A DNA stretch of 64,000 nucleotides from Spongilla lacustris (taxonomy: Eukaryota; Porifera; Demospongiae; Spongillida; Spongillidae): contig OX442436.1 of the NCBI GenBank assembly GCA_949361645.1, positions 5,447,886 through 5,511,885 of the forward strand, given 5' to 3'. Positions within the stretch are counted from its first letter, which is position 1. Every line of letters starts with the position of its first letter. A model generated the notes under the pieces. It searched no databases. It was not told where the DNA came from and saw only the letters and a list, made by a program, of their open reading frames with translations. Shown here in pieces: positions 11,450-23,359 of this stretch. The position numbers and the translations under genes are program-made.

Positions 11450-13400
11450 GTGTGATTACTTGTGTACACTGTACGCACAGTATGCACAGGTGTTCACAGT
11501 TCACTTTTAGCTCTGCACTATTTGATACACATGAGCAGTGTTCTGGATTTTTACACATTATGCATAAAAAGACTTGTGGATGGGTGGACAATGGCATGGT
11601 AAAAATAATAGTTTAATAACAGGTTATTTAATTCTATAATTGCAAAGTTGGTTCAAAATCAGCTCGCGCGCACGCGATTCACGCGTTTATGCTAGGTTAC
11701 TTTTTAAACAATACTATTCAATGAAGGTACTGGGGATCGACTTAAAAACATTGAGGATCAGATCAATGACCCTTCTGTATAGTATAGAGGGGAGCCAGGA
11801 TCTTCAGGCTTAATTTTGAGCATTGTTGAAAACTCGGCAAGCTATACAGACCTTCCTTCTAGAACGCTAAGAAATCTATCCAGAATTTTCAGCAGACAGC
11901 TGCAGCTGGTATTACAGGAAGTGTTTCGAAGCAGTGATATAGCTATGGCTTTTTTAACGTCTACACGTATAGGTGTGTGCATACAATCACAACAAGACAG
12001 CGGTGGTACCAGCAGGCACGGACAATGGCAAGGGATTTACAGTTAGTCACCAGTGACGATGTGCCAGACAAGTGAGAAAGGCCAAGACACGTAGGAAGGG
12101 CAGTTGAACAGAGCGTATACTACGTACATGTACTTTCTAATGAAGCCTGTGATGGAGAGTGACTAGACTCAGATGAGAAGGAGGAATTTGAATCCAGGGC
12201 TACGTGGGTGATTTAGGCTGAAGGAGATGTTGAGCATGAACTAATCATCTGTAACAGTAGTCGCTGCAGGATGTGTGCATGGTAGGATGACATGATGGAG
12301 GTGTGGTCCAATCCCCTTGTGAACCTGGGAAACCAGAAGAAATGAAGCTTCTGAACTGTACCTGTTCTCTGCTTCAAAGCTTAGGTGTCTGATACTTCAC
12401 TTGGAAGGTTTTGTACATGTACATGTACCTGCAAATAAGAAGAGGCAGACAGCATTGCAGAGGTGGAAGAGAAGCAGCATCGGATCTGCGGCACATGATT
12501 AGCAAGTAGCAAAAACTAAGTGCTTTTTGGCTTATGCAATTTTGTCCTATTACATAATGTTTCCTTACATAATGGTTGACAATAATAACCACTGATACAA
12601 ATGTCAAGATAAACATTGTCAGCAATTACCAGTCATCAGTACCACACAACATACATATATGTAGTACAGTGTGCACAGGTGTGCACACTGTACCTAAAAT
12701 GCATCAGTGCTCTGTCAGGCAGACAGATTTGCTAAATAACTTACATGTGCAAGTCTATAGAAGTGGGTGTGGTTTCAGGTGCAGCAGCAAGGCAGACAAG
12801 GGAGATAAAGCACACATGTAATGATCCCATCTGCTCCGAACTGGGTTGGAAGTGTATTCCACTAGTGGCGTAGACATTTGGTGCATGGGGAAGAACAGCA
12901 GGCCAATTTTTTGCTCAACTTGCAGTACGACTTGCAGCACAAGGCAACTCCACTAAGGCTACCATGCTAAATTCCATTTATGGCAGGGTAAGTCTCCTCT
13001 TAGTTCGAGCCAATGCCCGTGCTTTCATTGCAAGGGCAAGGTCAATTTCAGAAGCCACCGGTATATATGTATATTAATTTATAAATGATTATTATCATTA
13101 AAAAATATTATATACAAAGAGTAATGTATGTGTAGTTCTAATACGTATTACACCATTGTTGTCTACAAATACTACATCACCAATTATATCTTGTAGAATA
13201 ATCACAACATGTATCGACTTCAATTCGATATGGCAGTGGAGGCTTGCATGTGGCAAAACTCATCCTAAATGCATCCCAGCTTTTTTGCTGCTGGTAAAAC
13301 ATCATCCATTGGGACATATCCTACGAGACTTGTTGACTTCATTCCACTAGTGGTTGAAACCTTTGGAGCTTACATATAAATATATTCTCTCTCATACTGC
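11450..13400. other. Spacer without recognised gene
   Basis: Only short unsupported frames (for example 11816-12046 plus). I see no domain, splice-supported exon or inverted-repeat element. It lies downstream of gene B's 3' end. Confidence 0.35.
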
Positions 13401-13416
13401 TCCGTATCATTGATTA

Positions 13417-13775
13417 ATGTTCTGTACTCATACATGCTCATCAATGATACAGAACATGCACATCAATTATACATAATAATACATGCACATCAATGGTACA
13501 GAACAGTAATACATGCATAGCACAGTAATACATGCACATCCATGATAATACATGTGCATCGATTATACAGAACAGAAATACATGCACATCACTTATACAG
13601 AACAGAAATACACACTATTGCATGTATTACTGTTGTTCTGTATCATTCGTGTGCATGTATCACTGTTCTGTATAATGTGCATATGTATTACTGTTCTGAT
13701 ATGCATGTATTATATCACTGATGTGCATGCATTACAGTTCTGTATCTTTGATGTGCATGTACATACAATGTATAT
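13417..13775. repeat. Minisatellite with a switch in orientation
   Basis: Degenerate units of about 30 bp built from ACAGAACAGTAATACATGCA run in one direction to about 13615. From there to about 13770 the same motif appears as its reverse complement (TGCATGTATTACTGTTCTG). The whole block is therefore an imperfect long palindrome about 250 bp past the stop codon of gene B. Confidence 0.65.
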
Positions 13776-14024
13776 ATTACGATTCTGTATCTAAGTAAAC
13801 CAATTATGTATACTTATATAATTAACCCCATAGTAAATGTGTATGTCGATGCTTGATAATAGCTTCTATGAAACGAGCACATAGATATTGGGTCAGTTCA
13901 CTTGGCCTCCTCCCCCGTCCACTCTTTTCCAGCGATATAATATATTACCATCACCATTCACCAATCATCACTCATCATCAATCCAGTTAACCAATTAATC
14001 ATTACAGTTCTAAAACTTCATAGT

Positions 14025-14434
14025 TTAATTCTTCTTGCACTCCAGGTCATCAAAGGACACAATCTTTGTGGACACACAGTCCTGGCTTGCTCGGAACTGG
14101 TACCTATCCATCCGAACAGTCCCTGCAGACTCCACCCACTGGTCCATAATGGAGACCACATCAGACCCACTGCAGTTGCAGTGCTCACTTGTCAAGTGGA
14201 GCGAGTACTTGAACACAACATCACTAGAGCTGGTTTGGCAACTGTATATCCAGTCGATACTGTCAGCTTCACAGGAGCAGTAGTTCTTCACAAGGAGGCC
14301 CTTCACTGTACTGAAGACAGCCCTCTGAACCTGGTCAACCTTAGTCTCCTCTGTGTCATTGACCGGCACAAAACTCCATGGCCACTGGACACAGTTGTCT
14401 GTTGGACCCAACTTCAGTTGAAAGAGCGCATCAC
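14025..14434 (-). CDS. Gene B exon 10, Cys-rich C-terminal module of unknown family
   Basis: The exon starts after CACACAG at 14435 and encodes DALFQLKLGPTDNCVQWPW, then KNYCSCEADSIDWIYSC, HCNCSGSD and the end FDDLECKKN. Eight or more Cys suggest a disulfide-bonded extracellular fold. No hydrophobic stretch long enough for a membrane span is present, and there is no clear GPI signal. Related sequence for its last dozen codons survives at 33600-33640 after gene C. Confidence 0.7.
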
Positions 14435-17400
14435 CTGTGTGTAGGGAAAATCACGCTGGGCATCATTTGGAGCTGCACTAGTGTGAGCATATATGTGTAC
14501 TTACTTTGCACTGTCACCTTCTTCCTGGTGCTTGCTGCTGCCTGTGGGTACAGCTCAAAGGTGACATCACATGTGTACCATCCTCCATCTCTGGTGGTGA
14601 TGGGAGAGAACACCAACCCAAGAACAACAGTTGCTCCACCGATGTTGGAGGCAACAGTGCTGTTGAGTACTACCTGTGGACCAAGGGGGCCCAGCCACCT
14701 GACTGTGAGTGTCCCCAGTGCCTCCGTGGGAACAGACACACTGCAGGTCATGGAGAAGTTACCCTGATCTGTGGGAATGCTTCCATCAGTCTTGATACTG
14801 ATCACAGGAGGAAGAGCTGGGGAGGAGGTGAGGTGGAGTTCAATACCAGCTAGGCCCTCAATTATGGAACTCACGTTGAAGTGTCTTCACAATAACAGGT
14901 GTAGAGAATGGTCCAACCAACCCATTGGTGTTCACAGCAGCAACTTCAAATGAGTAGTCGGTGTACGGATCCAGTCCAGCTGTACTGAAAGTCATGGCAA
15001 AGCTTTCTTTTTGTTTGGAGGTTCCATTGTTGAGGTTAATGTATCGTACCCTGTACTCTGATATATCGCTGTTGCGACTGAGGCAGGGAACTGGTCCCCA
15101 GCCCACTGTGGCTCCTGTGCTGGTTTTAGAGATCTCTACCAGGCCACTTGGAGGAGCTGAAGGAACTGAAAGAATTTTAGCAACATTTTTTTAAATATAT
15201 CTGACGTTGAAATTCATATGGAGATACCTGCTGCCATGGTAACCGCTGTGGAGTTGTCCATCGTCACCTGACCTCCCCTCACTGCTGTGATGGTCACAGC
15301 ATAGCTGCTGTACTCCTCCAGACCTTGGATGGTGTACTGGGTGGCATTGGTGTAGCCCACACCAGCAATGCTCACACTGCAGGGTCCCTGGTACACGTAG
15401 GACACCGAGTAGTTGGTGGAGCCATCTCCATCACTTGGCATCCAGGAGAGAAGGACTGATGTTGGAGAGAGGACCTGGGTTTTGGTGATTGTAGGAGGAC
15501 CTAAAGTGTTCAAAATGTCATTAAGTACGCATACATTTTTTCTTGTATAGTTGATGGAATTGATCTGGTAATATTTACTATTCTAGCATGTATGCAAATA
15601 GCCACCTGCAGGAGGTCATAGAGCACTTTTATACGTTGCCAAAGGATAAGCTTCACCCCAGGCCTCAATGATGGGGGAGCTTACAGTGCTCCACATACCC
15701 CCTAGGTGGACAGTATCCCACTACTTCCCACACCCTAGCCTCCCATTTGTCCCCCTATGAAATCCTGGATCCACTCCTGGTATGTTCTATAACACAATCT
15801 ACAATCTAGATTGAATGTGACCACACCTAGCTTTGTGTCCCTGATGAAGGGGTCACTAAATTGACCCCTTTGTCCTGCTGAGTTGATGGCTGCCACTTGG
15901 AACATGTATGAGGTGTAAGGTGTCAGTCCAGTAGCAGTGAAGTAGTACCCTGTAGTCTCAGCTGTGGCCATCACCCCATATGGCAGCCCATACCTCACCG
16001 AATACTTGGCTATCATACTGTTCTGGTAGATACATGGAACAGAACTCCACCCAACAGTTAGGGAAGTGGGGCTCCTAGCAACCTCATAGACAGTAGAGGG
16101 TGGAGCACCAGGAGCTAGGGAGTGGTGAGGGAAGGGGTGATGGTAAGGAGCAGTAAATGGGGAGGAGGGGGCACAGGAGAGAATGGGTCAGTGGGAAGAT
16201 GAAATGACCCAGTGACCCAAAAGAGATGGCTTTGGATACTTACCTACTGTGAGTGTCTGTACCTGAATGTTCGACATTGAACTGCCGCCATTTTTCATGG
16301 CAGTTACAGTCAAGTTGTAAGTGCTGTACTCCTGCATACCCAGGAGTGTCAGTCCTGTTGCAGAGCCATCCAAATCTTCTGTGCCTCTGTGGATAATGGC
16401 CGGGCAGGGCCCCACATAGTTATAGTACACCTTATAGCCATCCACAGCTCCTATCCCAAATGGGTCAACAGGTTGTCTCCATGTGAGGGTTATGACAGTT
16501 GGTAGAGTGGCCATTGTGATAATGGGAGCTACTGGTGTGACTGGAGAGGGAATGGGGAGGAGGGGGGATGAGATAGGGTGAGGGAGAGATGAGGTAGGTG
16601 AGGGTGAGATGAGGTAGGTGAGGGTGAGATGAGGTAGGTGAGGGTGAGATGAGGTAGGTGAGGGTGAGATGAGGTAGGTGAGGGTGAGATGAGGTAGGTG
16701 AGGGTGAGATGAGGTAGGTGAGAGGGAGATGAGGTAGGTGAGGGGAGATGTGAGGTAGGTGAGGGTGAGATGAGGTAGGTGAGAGTGAGATGAGGTAGTG
16801 AGGGTGAGATGAGGTAGGTGAGGGTGAGATGAGGTAGGTGAGGGTGAGATGAGGTAGGTGAGGGTGAGATGAGGTAGTGAGGGTGAGATGAGGTAGGTGA
16901 GGGTGAGATGAGGTAGGTGAGAGTGAGATGAGGTAGGTGAGGGTGAGATGAGGTAGGTGAGGGTGAGATGAGGTAGTGAGGGTGAGATGAGGTAGGTGAG
17001 GGAGATGTGAGGTAGGTGAGGGTGAGATGAGGTAGGTGAGAGTGAGATGAGGTAGGTGAGGGTGAGATGAGGTAGGTGAGGGTGAGATGAGGTAGTGAGG
17101 GTGAGATGAGGTAGGTGAGGGAGATGTGAGGTAGGTGAGGGTGAGATGAGGTAGGTGAGAGTGAGATGAGGTAGGTGAGGGTGAGATGAGGTAGGTGAGG
17201 GTGAGATGAGGTAGGTGAGGGTGAGATGAGGTAGGTGAGGGTGAGATGAGGTAGGTGAGGGTGAGATGAGGTAGGTGAGGGTGAGATGAGGTAGTGAGGG
17301 TGAGATGAGGTAGGTGAGGGTGAGATGAGGTAGGTGAGGGTGAGATGAGGTAGTGAGGGTGAGATGAGGTAGGTGAGGGTGAGATGAGGTAGGTGAGGGT

Positions 17401-20400
17401 GAGATGAGGTAGGTGAGGGTGAGATGAGGTAGGTGAGGGTGAGATGAGGTAGGTGAGGGTGAGATGAGGTAGGTGAGGGTGAGATGAGGTAGGTGAGGGT
17501 GAGATGAGGTAGGTGAGGGTGAGATGAGGTAGATGAGAGAGAATAAGGAGTTGGGGAGTGAATGAGGATGAAGAGGGAATGGAAGCAGAGATATGTGATA
17601 AAGTGTCATATCAATGCATATTCCTTCCCTTACAGCTGCTAGTGAAGTATTGTCCGAAGGCTCCAACTGTAATAAGGTTATTGGTCTGGGAACCAGTGGT
17701 CATGTCGTAGTATGGTACCACAGAGGATGCAGTGGTGTATGTCGCTACTCCCTCTGCTCCAGAGAGGATGTAGTAACCAATAGTTGGTCCACTGCCCGGG
17801 ATCCATGACACCCTCAAGGACGTGGGTCCAGTTTGTGACACAGTGACTTGGGTAGGTGGTCCAGGTGGAGCTGGATGGGATGGGGACGAGGACATTTGGG
17901 ATGCCAAGATGATCACATAATCAGAACAGTGGACAGTACAATCATGTTACACTCAGGTAGGCTCTGCAGCAAACCTCAGCAAATGTGTCTTGTTATTGTG
18001 CCCCCTACAAATTAGGCCGTGTTGGACAAATATAGTCCTTGTATTGCCACTTGCACTTCAGTTATGTTATCTGCAATGAAGTGCCAGGCTCAGGTTTTTA
18101 GAACTATGATTTTGGGGCATGGAATTTTATACTATTAATAAGTACTTATATTGTAATGGTTGGCATTCATTTCATTTCTTTACCATTTCTCATCCCCAGA
18201 CCCAATATGTTATGCAAGCTGTGGTGGATACAGGATTGACCCCCTGCATGCCACAAGTACCTTGTAAGGTTAGCGACGAAGTGAAGGAACGCTGTCCCAC
18301 GAAGCTTCCACAGGCTGGCGCGCACAAGGTGGTGACAGTGCAGGTGTACACACCGACCATCTTTCCCCTCACCACCAGGACGTTATTGTAGGTGGACATC
18401 AGCAGGTCCGTCACAGCCTGATAGGAAGAGAAGCTGCTTCCGTTTGCTGGGCTGCCATTGTATGTCCACTGTACGGTGGTAGCGGGAGAATAGGTGCTGG
18501 TACAGGACAGCTGGAACACTGCCGGATCGACTGCTAGAGCTGTCAACTGCTGAAACTGGATACCACCGGTGTTATATGGTCCAGCTGTGGTATAGAAAAT
18601 GTTACATTACCTTAATTTCCCAGGTCCATGTCCTACACGTAGGACCAATATTTGAAAATTCATTATAAATAGAAATGCAGGTTTTTGGCATCCATTTCTC
18701 TACTGTTGTTTGATGTGTCTATTGTGCCCCAATTGTCAATGTATTTTTTAAATGGTTACACAATGCAAAAAAACGGATGCGGTTCTTAAAAATGCCATAT
18801 GTGGAGAATTTAATTGTCACAGAAAAAAGTACGACAAGTATAACTTTTTTTGTATGTTTTTTGAAGCCTCACTCCTCCTCTGCCGACACCTGCCAATATC
18901 AGTGAGCAAACTGAGAGCATCAGGACCAAGGACACCTGAGGTCTCCATTGCAATTGGGACAAAATGGAGAGATTTGGACTCCAATCCATGTAATAATTAA
19001 CAATCCTTGATTATCCTTGTATACCATCTGTGTACCAAATGTATGTTGCGGTACTAAAGTTAAATGCAAGCTAGAAATACTTTGATACATACGTTACGGA
19101 ATGCATACGGTTCACACTGGTGATGAAAAATGTCTGGCACAAATCAGCAATAGCTTGTTTCCATAGTATTAAAATGGTGGGGTGGTTGATTTCAGTTACG
19201 GGATTGCTTTTTTTTTTACCCACACAATCTCAAATAATCAATAGTCATGCCTTATACCGAGCTGTTCTGTAACGTGCCATACCAAAGATGTGTCATGTCA
19301 ACATGGAATTATATTATGATTGGGAGGGCCAAGGCTCCCCCAGCCCCCCAGGTTCCTATGCCACTGCCACATGTAAGATAATAGCGTGTATGAGTGGTTT
19401 GGGAGGTTTTAGTAGCAATATGCCATTGGTAAGAAGTAAAACAAGAGTTGCTTGTGGTACTACTGCAGGGTTTCCGATAACGTTCGGACACATGCCATTT
19501 TCCGATCAATTAAGCCGTTTGTCCACACATAATTAATTATGTTTGGACAAACTGTTAGGACAAAAAAAGCATGCTCTTGTTAGTGAGGAAGGTGAGATGA
19601 CGTAGAGGATGGCATTTCAGCACCAAAAAAAAGCAGTCAGTGACGGTTAAAAATGTAGAAAAGTAACCAGTCAGAAAAACGTTTCCCTACATTCCGCGTA
19701 GTCGTGGCGCAGCATTGTAGTGTAACACTAGCTAGCTACGGGTACTAATTAGCGAAGTTCGCGTAAACATTGAGGGCGTAGTTCGGGTAGTAGAGCTGGT
19801 CGCACACCAGCGGCTTTGAAAGAAATGACGCATATTTCGCGCCATGTAATCGTGGCAATGTTGATGCGTGCATACACGGTTGGGTATTGAAAGGCGCAGT
19901 TAGCGTAAAGTTTGAAGCAAGGCTGGTTGGAATGTGTAACTTTCATAGTACGTTCATTGATAGAATACGCGTACAACGAGTTTTAAACATCACGCAAAAA
20001 GTGAGATGCACGCACATGCAATGATGCATTTTAAAAAGAAGCAGGCAGGGCTGAGTATTAATGATGAAAATTAATAATGAAAGTCAAACGTGTAATTCAA
20101 GACAATGCATGTGTATTGTAAATGTAAAGCACAGTTTGTAATAATTTCATGTCTGATCAATTAAACCATATGTCTGGTCAATTTTGTTCATGTTCTGACA
20201 TTTTGTCAGAACACTTATTGCTCCTTATTGGAAACCCTGCTACTGTCTCACGCTACGCGAATCGTAGACCCGTTTTGAAGCCTAAAATAAAAACGCCTGG
20301 CCCGTATGTTGCAGCTTTAGCATATTATGAGGCAGTTTTGTGGGTTTTTTAGCTTCCAACAGGAACAATGTGTAGCATTAACGCTCCTATTTTCTTGTTT

Positions 20401-23359
20401 GCATTGTGGTTGGATGGCTGGAAAGAAGTTCCATATGGCATTTAACGAAAGGCTTTTTTTTCATGAAGGAACAGCAAGTAGAGCGGCCTAAAAATGTTTT
20501 GGAACCAGTGAGCTTTTCTCACCTCACTCTTAGCTTTCTTACATCGTTCCAAAGTTCTTGGAGCAACGGATCTTCGAGTATATCAGCATGGAACCAATCT
20601 TTAAAGTACAGTGGAAACCATCACACTTGGAACAATAATTTTTTGGTACTTCTATTGACAACATTTGAATTTATTTCAACAACAATAAGCTCAAATACAA
20701 ATCTGACAACGTAGGTATAGTGTACAACTATTTTTCAATACATACTGAAAGTTAAAAAGCATCACGTGACTATTTACTTTGTTATTAACACTTGTTGTGA
20801 CCCCAGTACTAAAAAAATTGTAAGCTGAATTCCTCCTCCTGTAGGCAATAGATCTTAGCCAAATTTGCAACATATCTAGAGAACAAGCATCACCAACCTT
20901 TGGCCGCGTCCGTTTTTAAGTCCGGTAAATGGTTACAGTTTTATCAAGCTGGATGTGCGTTTTTAGCTCGTAAAAGCTTAGGGATGCTATTTCGTAGTAC
21001 GCTCTCACTGAACGGATATATTTCGACTCCGACTCGTCACATGTTAGATCTATCGCAAAAGCGTACTTTGGCGGCGATAGACCCTCCTTTGCCGTTAAAA
21101 AAGTGCTATCAAAGACGAATACCTGAAAACTTCCGTCATTTCCCTATGAATTGCATTTGAAACGTCATTATAGCGTCATTTTCGTATGAATATATTTTTA
21201 ATGTGACGTCTTCGATTAGATCTTTGTTTATCCAGTACCTGTGGGCCACGAACGGCTAGTAAAAGCAGCAACATCAATCTGGGCAGGCCACTAGAAACGG
21301 CAATGAGCAAGAGGCAACTCCAATGCTGGAAACGAAAAGCGGTGGAATAAGCGGTCCGCGTACCAGTAGGCCTACCATCCATACCGCTTATATTTAATAC
21401 TAATTCCACCGCTTTTCGTCTCCAGCTTTGGCGTTGCCTCTTGCTCTTTGCCATTTCTAGGCCAGCCCATATTGATGCTGCTGATTTACTAGCCGTTCGT
21501 CATGAGTGGCTTTTTGCAGTCTCCATTGACAGCACTTGCACCGCTTGCACCCACTGGATAAACATATACCGAAGACGTCACATTAAAAATATATTCATAC
21601 GAAAAATGACGCTATAATGACGTTTCAAATGCAATTCATAGGGAAATGGCGGAAGTTTTCAGGTATTCATCTTTGATAGCACTTTTCTAACGGCAAAGGA
21701 AGGTCTATTGCCGCCAAAGTACGCTTTTGCGATTGCTCTAACATGTGACGAGTCGGAGACGAAATATATCCGTTCAGTGAGAGCGTACTACGAAATAGCA
21801 TCCCTAAGCTTTTACGAGCTAAAAACGCACATCCAGCTCGATAAAACTGTAACCATTTACCGGACTTAAAAACGGACGCGGCCAAAGGTTGGTGATGCTT
21901 GTTCTCTAGATATGTTGCAAATTTGGCTAAGATCTATTGCCTACAGGAGGAGGAATTCAGCTTTAAATTGTTTTAGTACAAGTGTTAATAACAAAAGTAA
22001 ATAGTCACGTGATGCTTTTTAACTTTCAGTATGTATTGAAAAATAGTTGTAAACTATACCTACGTTGTCAGATTTGAATTTGAGCTTAGTGTTATTGAAA
22101 TAAATTCAAATGCTGTCAATAAAAGTACCAAAAAATTATTGTTCCAAGTGTGATGGTTTCCACTGTAATTCCTTTACATGTATCTATATATTTAGATCCA
22201 GTGTCACGTGCCGTAACGCGGAACTTTAAAAAAAAAAACTATCTATTACACGGCTAACTCCTACCAGTGGCGTAATAAATTGCCAATACATATTACGCCG
22301 CCAGAGGTGCTTAGATTATTCATATGATCAGGAATGTGACACTACTGTCGTATTGGGCTATTCCAATATTTAACCGTACATCCCTATGGATGACAATAAA
22401 TGGTGTCCAGGGGGGGTATTGGAATATGTCCCGGGGGTGGTCATGCCTGTCCCGGGGGGGCTAGAAGGTATAGCAGAAGCTTGTCCAGGGGGGATGGAAC
22501 AAAACACAGGCTGGTCCAGGGGGGTGGAATAAAATAGAAGCTTGTCCAGGGGGGCATTTATAAGTCTGTCCTGGGGGGGGGGGGGGGGGGGGGGGGGGGA
22601 AATAATACATGTCCAGGGTTTTTTTTATTTTTTATTGTCCCGGGGGGGGGGGGGGTTGTTTGCAATTATTGTCATCCATAGGGATGTACGATTAAATCAG
22701 GGATATCCCTGATTAAATGATGGAATAGCCCATTGGAAACGTGGCTCTGCCGATCGGCGGCGTTACGGACCTGAATTTACGTGTCCGTATTCAATTTAAA
22801 TCAAAAAGTTGGCCGTGTAGGATGGTTAACTTTTAAGTAGCATAAACTCACAGCTAGCCGTGGAGTAGGTCTGACTAGGATCGTTGTAAATAGCGACGTA
22901 CAAGCGGTACAAGGTCCCATTTCCATCGACAATATCGCAGCGATGAATGCCTTGGGTGGTGTAGCTAACGCCTCCGCTGTAGAGGTCCACTCCCGTGGTC
23001 TGCACCAACACCTGGCCGTACCCGCCGTTGGCTGACGTGTTCCTCGATGGGAGAGCGGTACCTGTAGGCCCGTACCACTGCCTCGACGTAGCGCTGGCGT
23101 TTAATCCGATCAGCTCGCATCGGACTGGCGTGTAGGTGTTGGTCCAACCACTCCAGTAGTAGTACGTAGATGTGTAAAGCTGCTGGTTGCTGACCATGCT
23201 GTTGTTAGCCAGCTGGTTACCATTCCAACTGAGGCGAACCTTTTGTCCTGCAAAACGTAAAATAAATAAATAAATAAATGCACATGAACTGCCTTATACG
23301 CTTATACCGTCATTGAGGCCAATGCATACGAAAACGCTCAAAAACCCAAGCACCCACAT
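14025..23359 (-). CDS. Ig-FN3 receptor-like gene B, ten exons, complete 959-residue frame
   Basis: Exons: 23308-23359 (signal peptide MWVLGFLSVFVCIGLND), 22852-23247 (Ig 1), 18261-18584 (Ig 2), 17634-17870, 16244-16540, 15827-16114, 15228-15500, 14875-15165 (five FN3), 14505-14816 (Ig 3), 14025-14434 (tail, stop TAA). Every junction is phase 1 with GT-AG sites, and the lengths sum to 2880 nt. Ig 1 has RCELIGLNAS, QWYGPTG and HRCDIVD. Ig 2 has QLSCTSTYSPATTVQWTY and VYTCTV. Ig 3 has FSMTCSVS, VRWLGP and WYTCDV. FN3 units show the usual Trp, Tyr and NxxG pattern. The tail (about 135 residues) is Cys-rich with no recognised domain, and no membrane helix is visible, so the product may be secreted unless other exons exist. 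Adhesion or recognition is inferred from architecture. Gene C is its tandem paralogue. Confidence 0.8.
14505..14816 (-). CDS. Gene B exon 9, third Ig domain (absent from gene C)
   Basis: A 312-nt phase 1-1 exon (acceptor CTCCCCAG, donor GTAAGT), separated from exon 8 by an intron of only 58 nt. It has the B-strand Cys (FSMTCSVS), the C-strand Trp (VRWLGPLG) and the F-strand WYTCDV. At the matching place in gene C the sequence jumps from the exon 8-9 intron into the beginning of exon 10, so this exon is deleted there. Confidence 0.8.
16574..17535. repeat. 20-bp minisatellite in gene B intron 4
   Basis: About 48 units of AGGGTGAGATGAGGTAGGTG, with some 19-bp and AGAGTG/AGGGAG variants. Read on the gene strand it is a pyrimidine-rich CACCTACCTCATCTCACCCT array ending about 35 bases before the exon 5 acceptor (CTCTCCAG). 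The same intron in gene C (35440-35587) has only one or two degenerate units. The long Ser/His/Pro/Leu/Thr frame across it is a repeat artefact joined to exon 5. Confidence 0.95.
18261..18584 (-). CDS. Gene B exon 3, second Ig domain with intact cysteines
   Basis: 324 nt, phase 1-1, acceptor CCACAG, donor GTACTT. It encodes GPYNTGGIQFQQ, then QLSCTSTYSPATTVQWTYNG and GVYTCTVTTLCAPACGSF, ending SSLTLQG. Both canonical Ig Cys and the Trp are present, plus a second Cys pair in LCAPAC. The equivalent exon in gene C has Ser in place of the first Cys. Confidence 0.8.
18609..18790. repeat. Dispersed repeat, inverted copy at 28557-28752
   Basis: About 180-195 bp, from near GGTCCATGTCCTACACGTAG to near AACGGATGCGGTTCTTAA, match the reverse complement of 28557-28752 with scattered mismatches and small indels. 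No coding sequence or clear target duplication is visible. Confidence 0.7.
18800..20600. other. Gene B intron 2 interior without recognised features
   Basis: Part of the 4.27-kb intron between the Ig 1 and Ig 2 exons. Short frames only. TTTGTCCACACATAATTAAT near 19520 and similar text near 20150 (GTCTGATCAATTAAACCATA) look like two degenerate copies of one AT-rich repeat. Confidence 0.35.
20609..22165. mobile_element. Foldback DNA element with TA target site
   Basis: The arms are inverted copies of each other from the termini (CAGTGGAAACCATCACACTT at 20609; inverse ending 22165) almost to the centre near 21390, about 700-770 bp each. Flanking TA dinucleotides (20607-20608, 22166-22167) fit Tc1/mariner-type insertion. 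The arms carry matching open frames (SVFKSGKWLQFY, then FLARKSLGMLFRSTLSLNG) that are not recognisable as transposase. The right arm has an extra segment of about 60 bp near 21500-21560. It sits in intron 2 of gene B. Confidence 0.85.
22354..22732. mobile_element. Small inverted-repeat element (MITE) with G-rich core
   Basis: The left end TGGGCTATTCCAATATTTAA and the right end, inverse of TGGGCTATTCCATCATTTAA, are followed inward by the shared CGTACATCCCTATGGATGAC. The core is a variable array of TGTCCAGGGGGG-like units with G runs up to about 29. A partial relative (CATGGATGACAATAAC next to a C/A-rich stretch) occurs near 44570. Confidence 0.75.
22852..23359 (-). CDS. Gene B exons 1-2: signal peptide and first (variable) Ig domain
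   Basis: Exon 1 (23308-23359) matches the signal exons of genes A and C in all but two or three codons. Exon 2 (22852-23247, 132 codons) keeps the Ig core (RCELIG, RQWYGPTG, HRCDIVDGNGTLYRLYVAIY) but is 29 and 36 codons shorter than exon 2 of genes C and A, and its N-terminal half differs strongly. Acceptor TTTTGCAG and donor GTGAGT are conserved in all three genes. Confidence 0.8.

Noticed and set aside
16560..17600. Long Ser/His/Pro/Leu/Thr repeat protein joined to an FN3 domain
   Set aside because: It is read-through of intron 4 minisatellite; gene C lacks it and a clear acceptor separates it from the FN3 exon.
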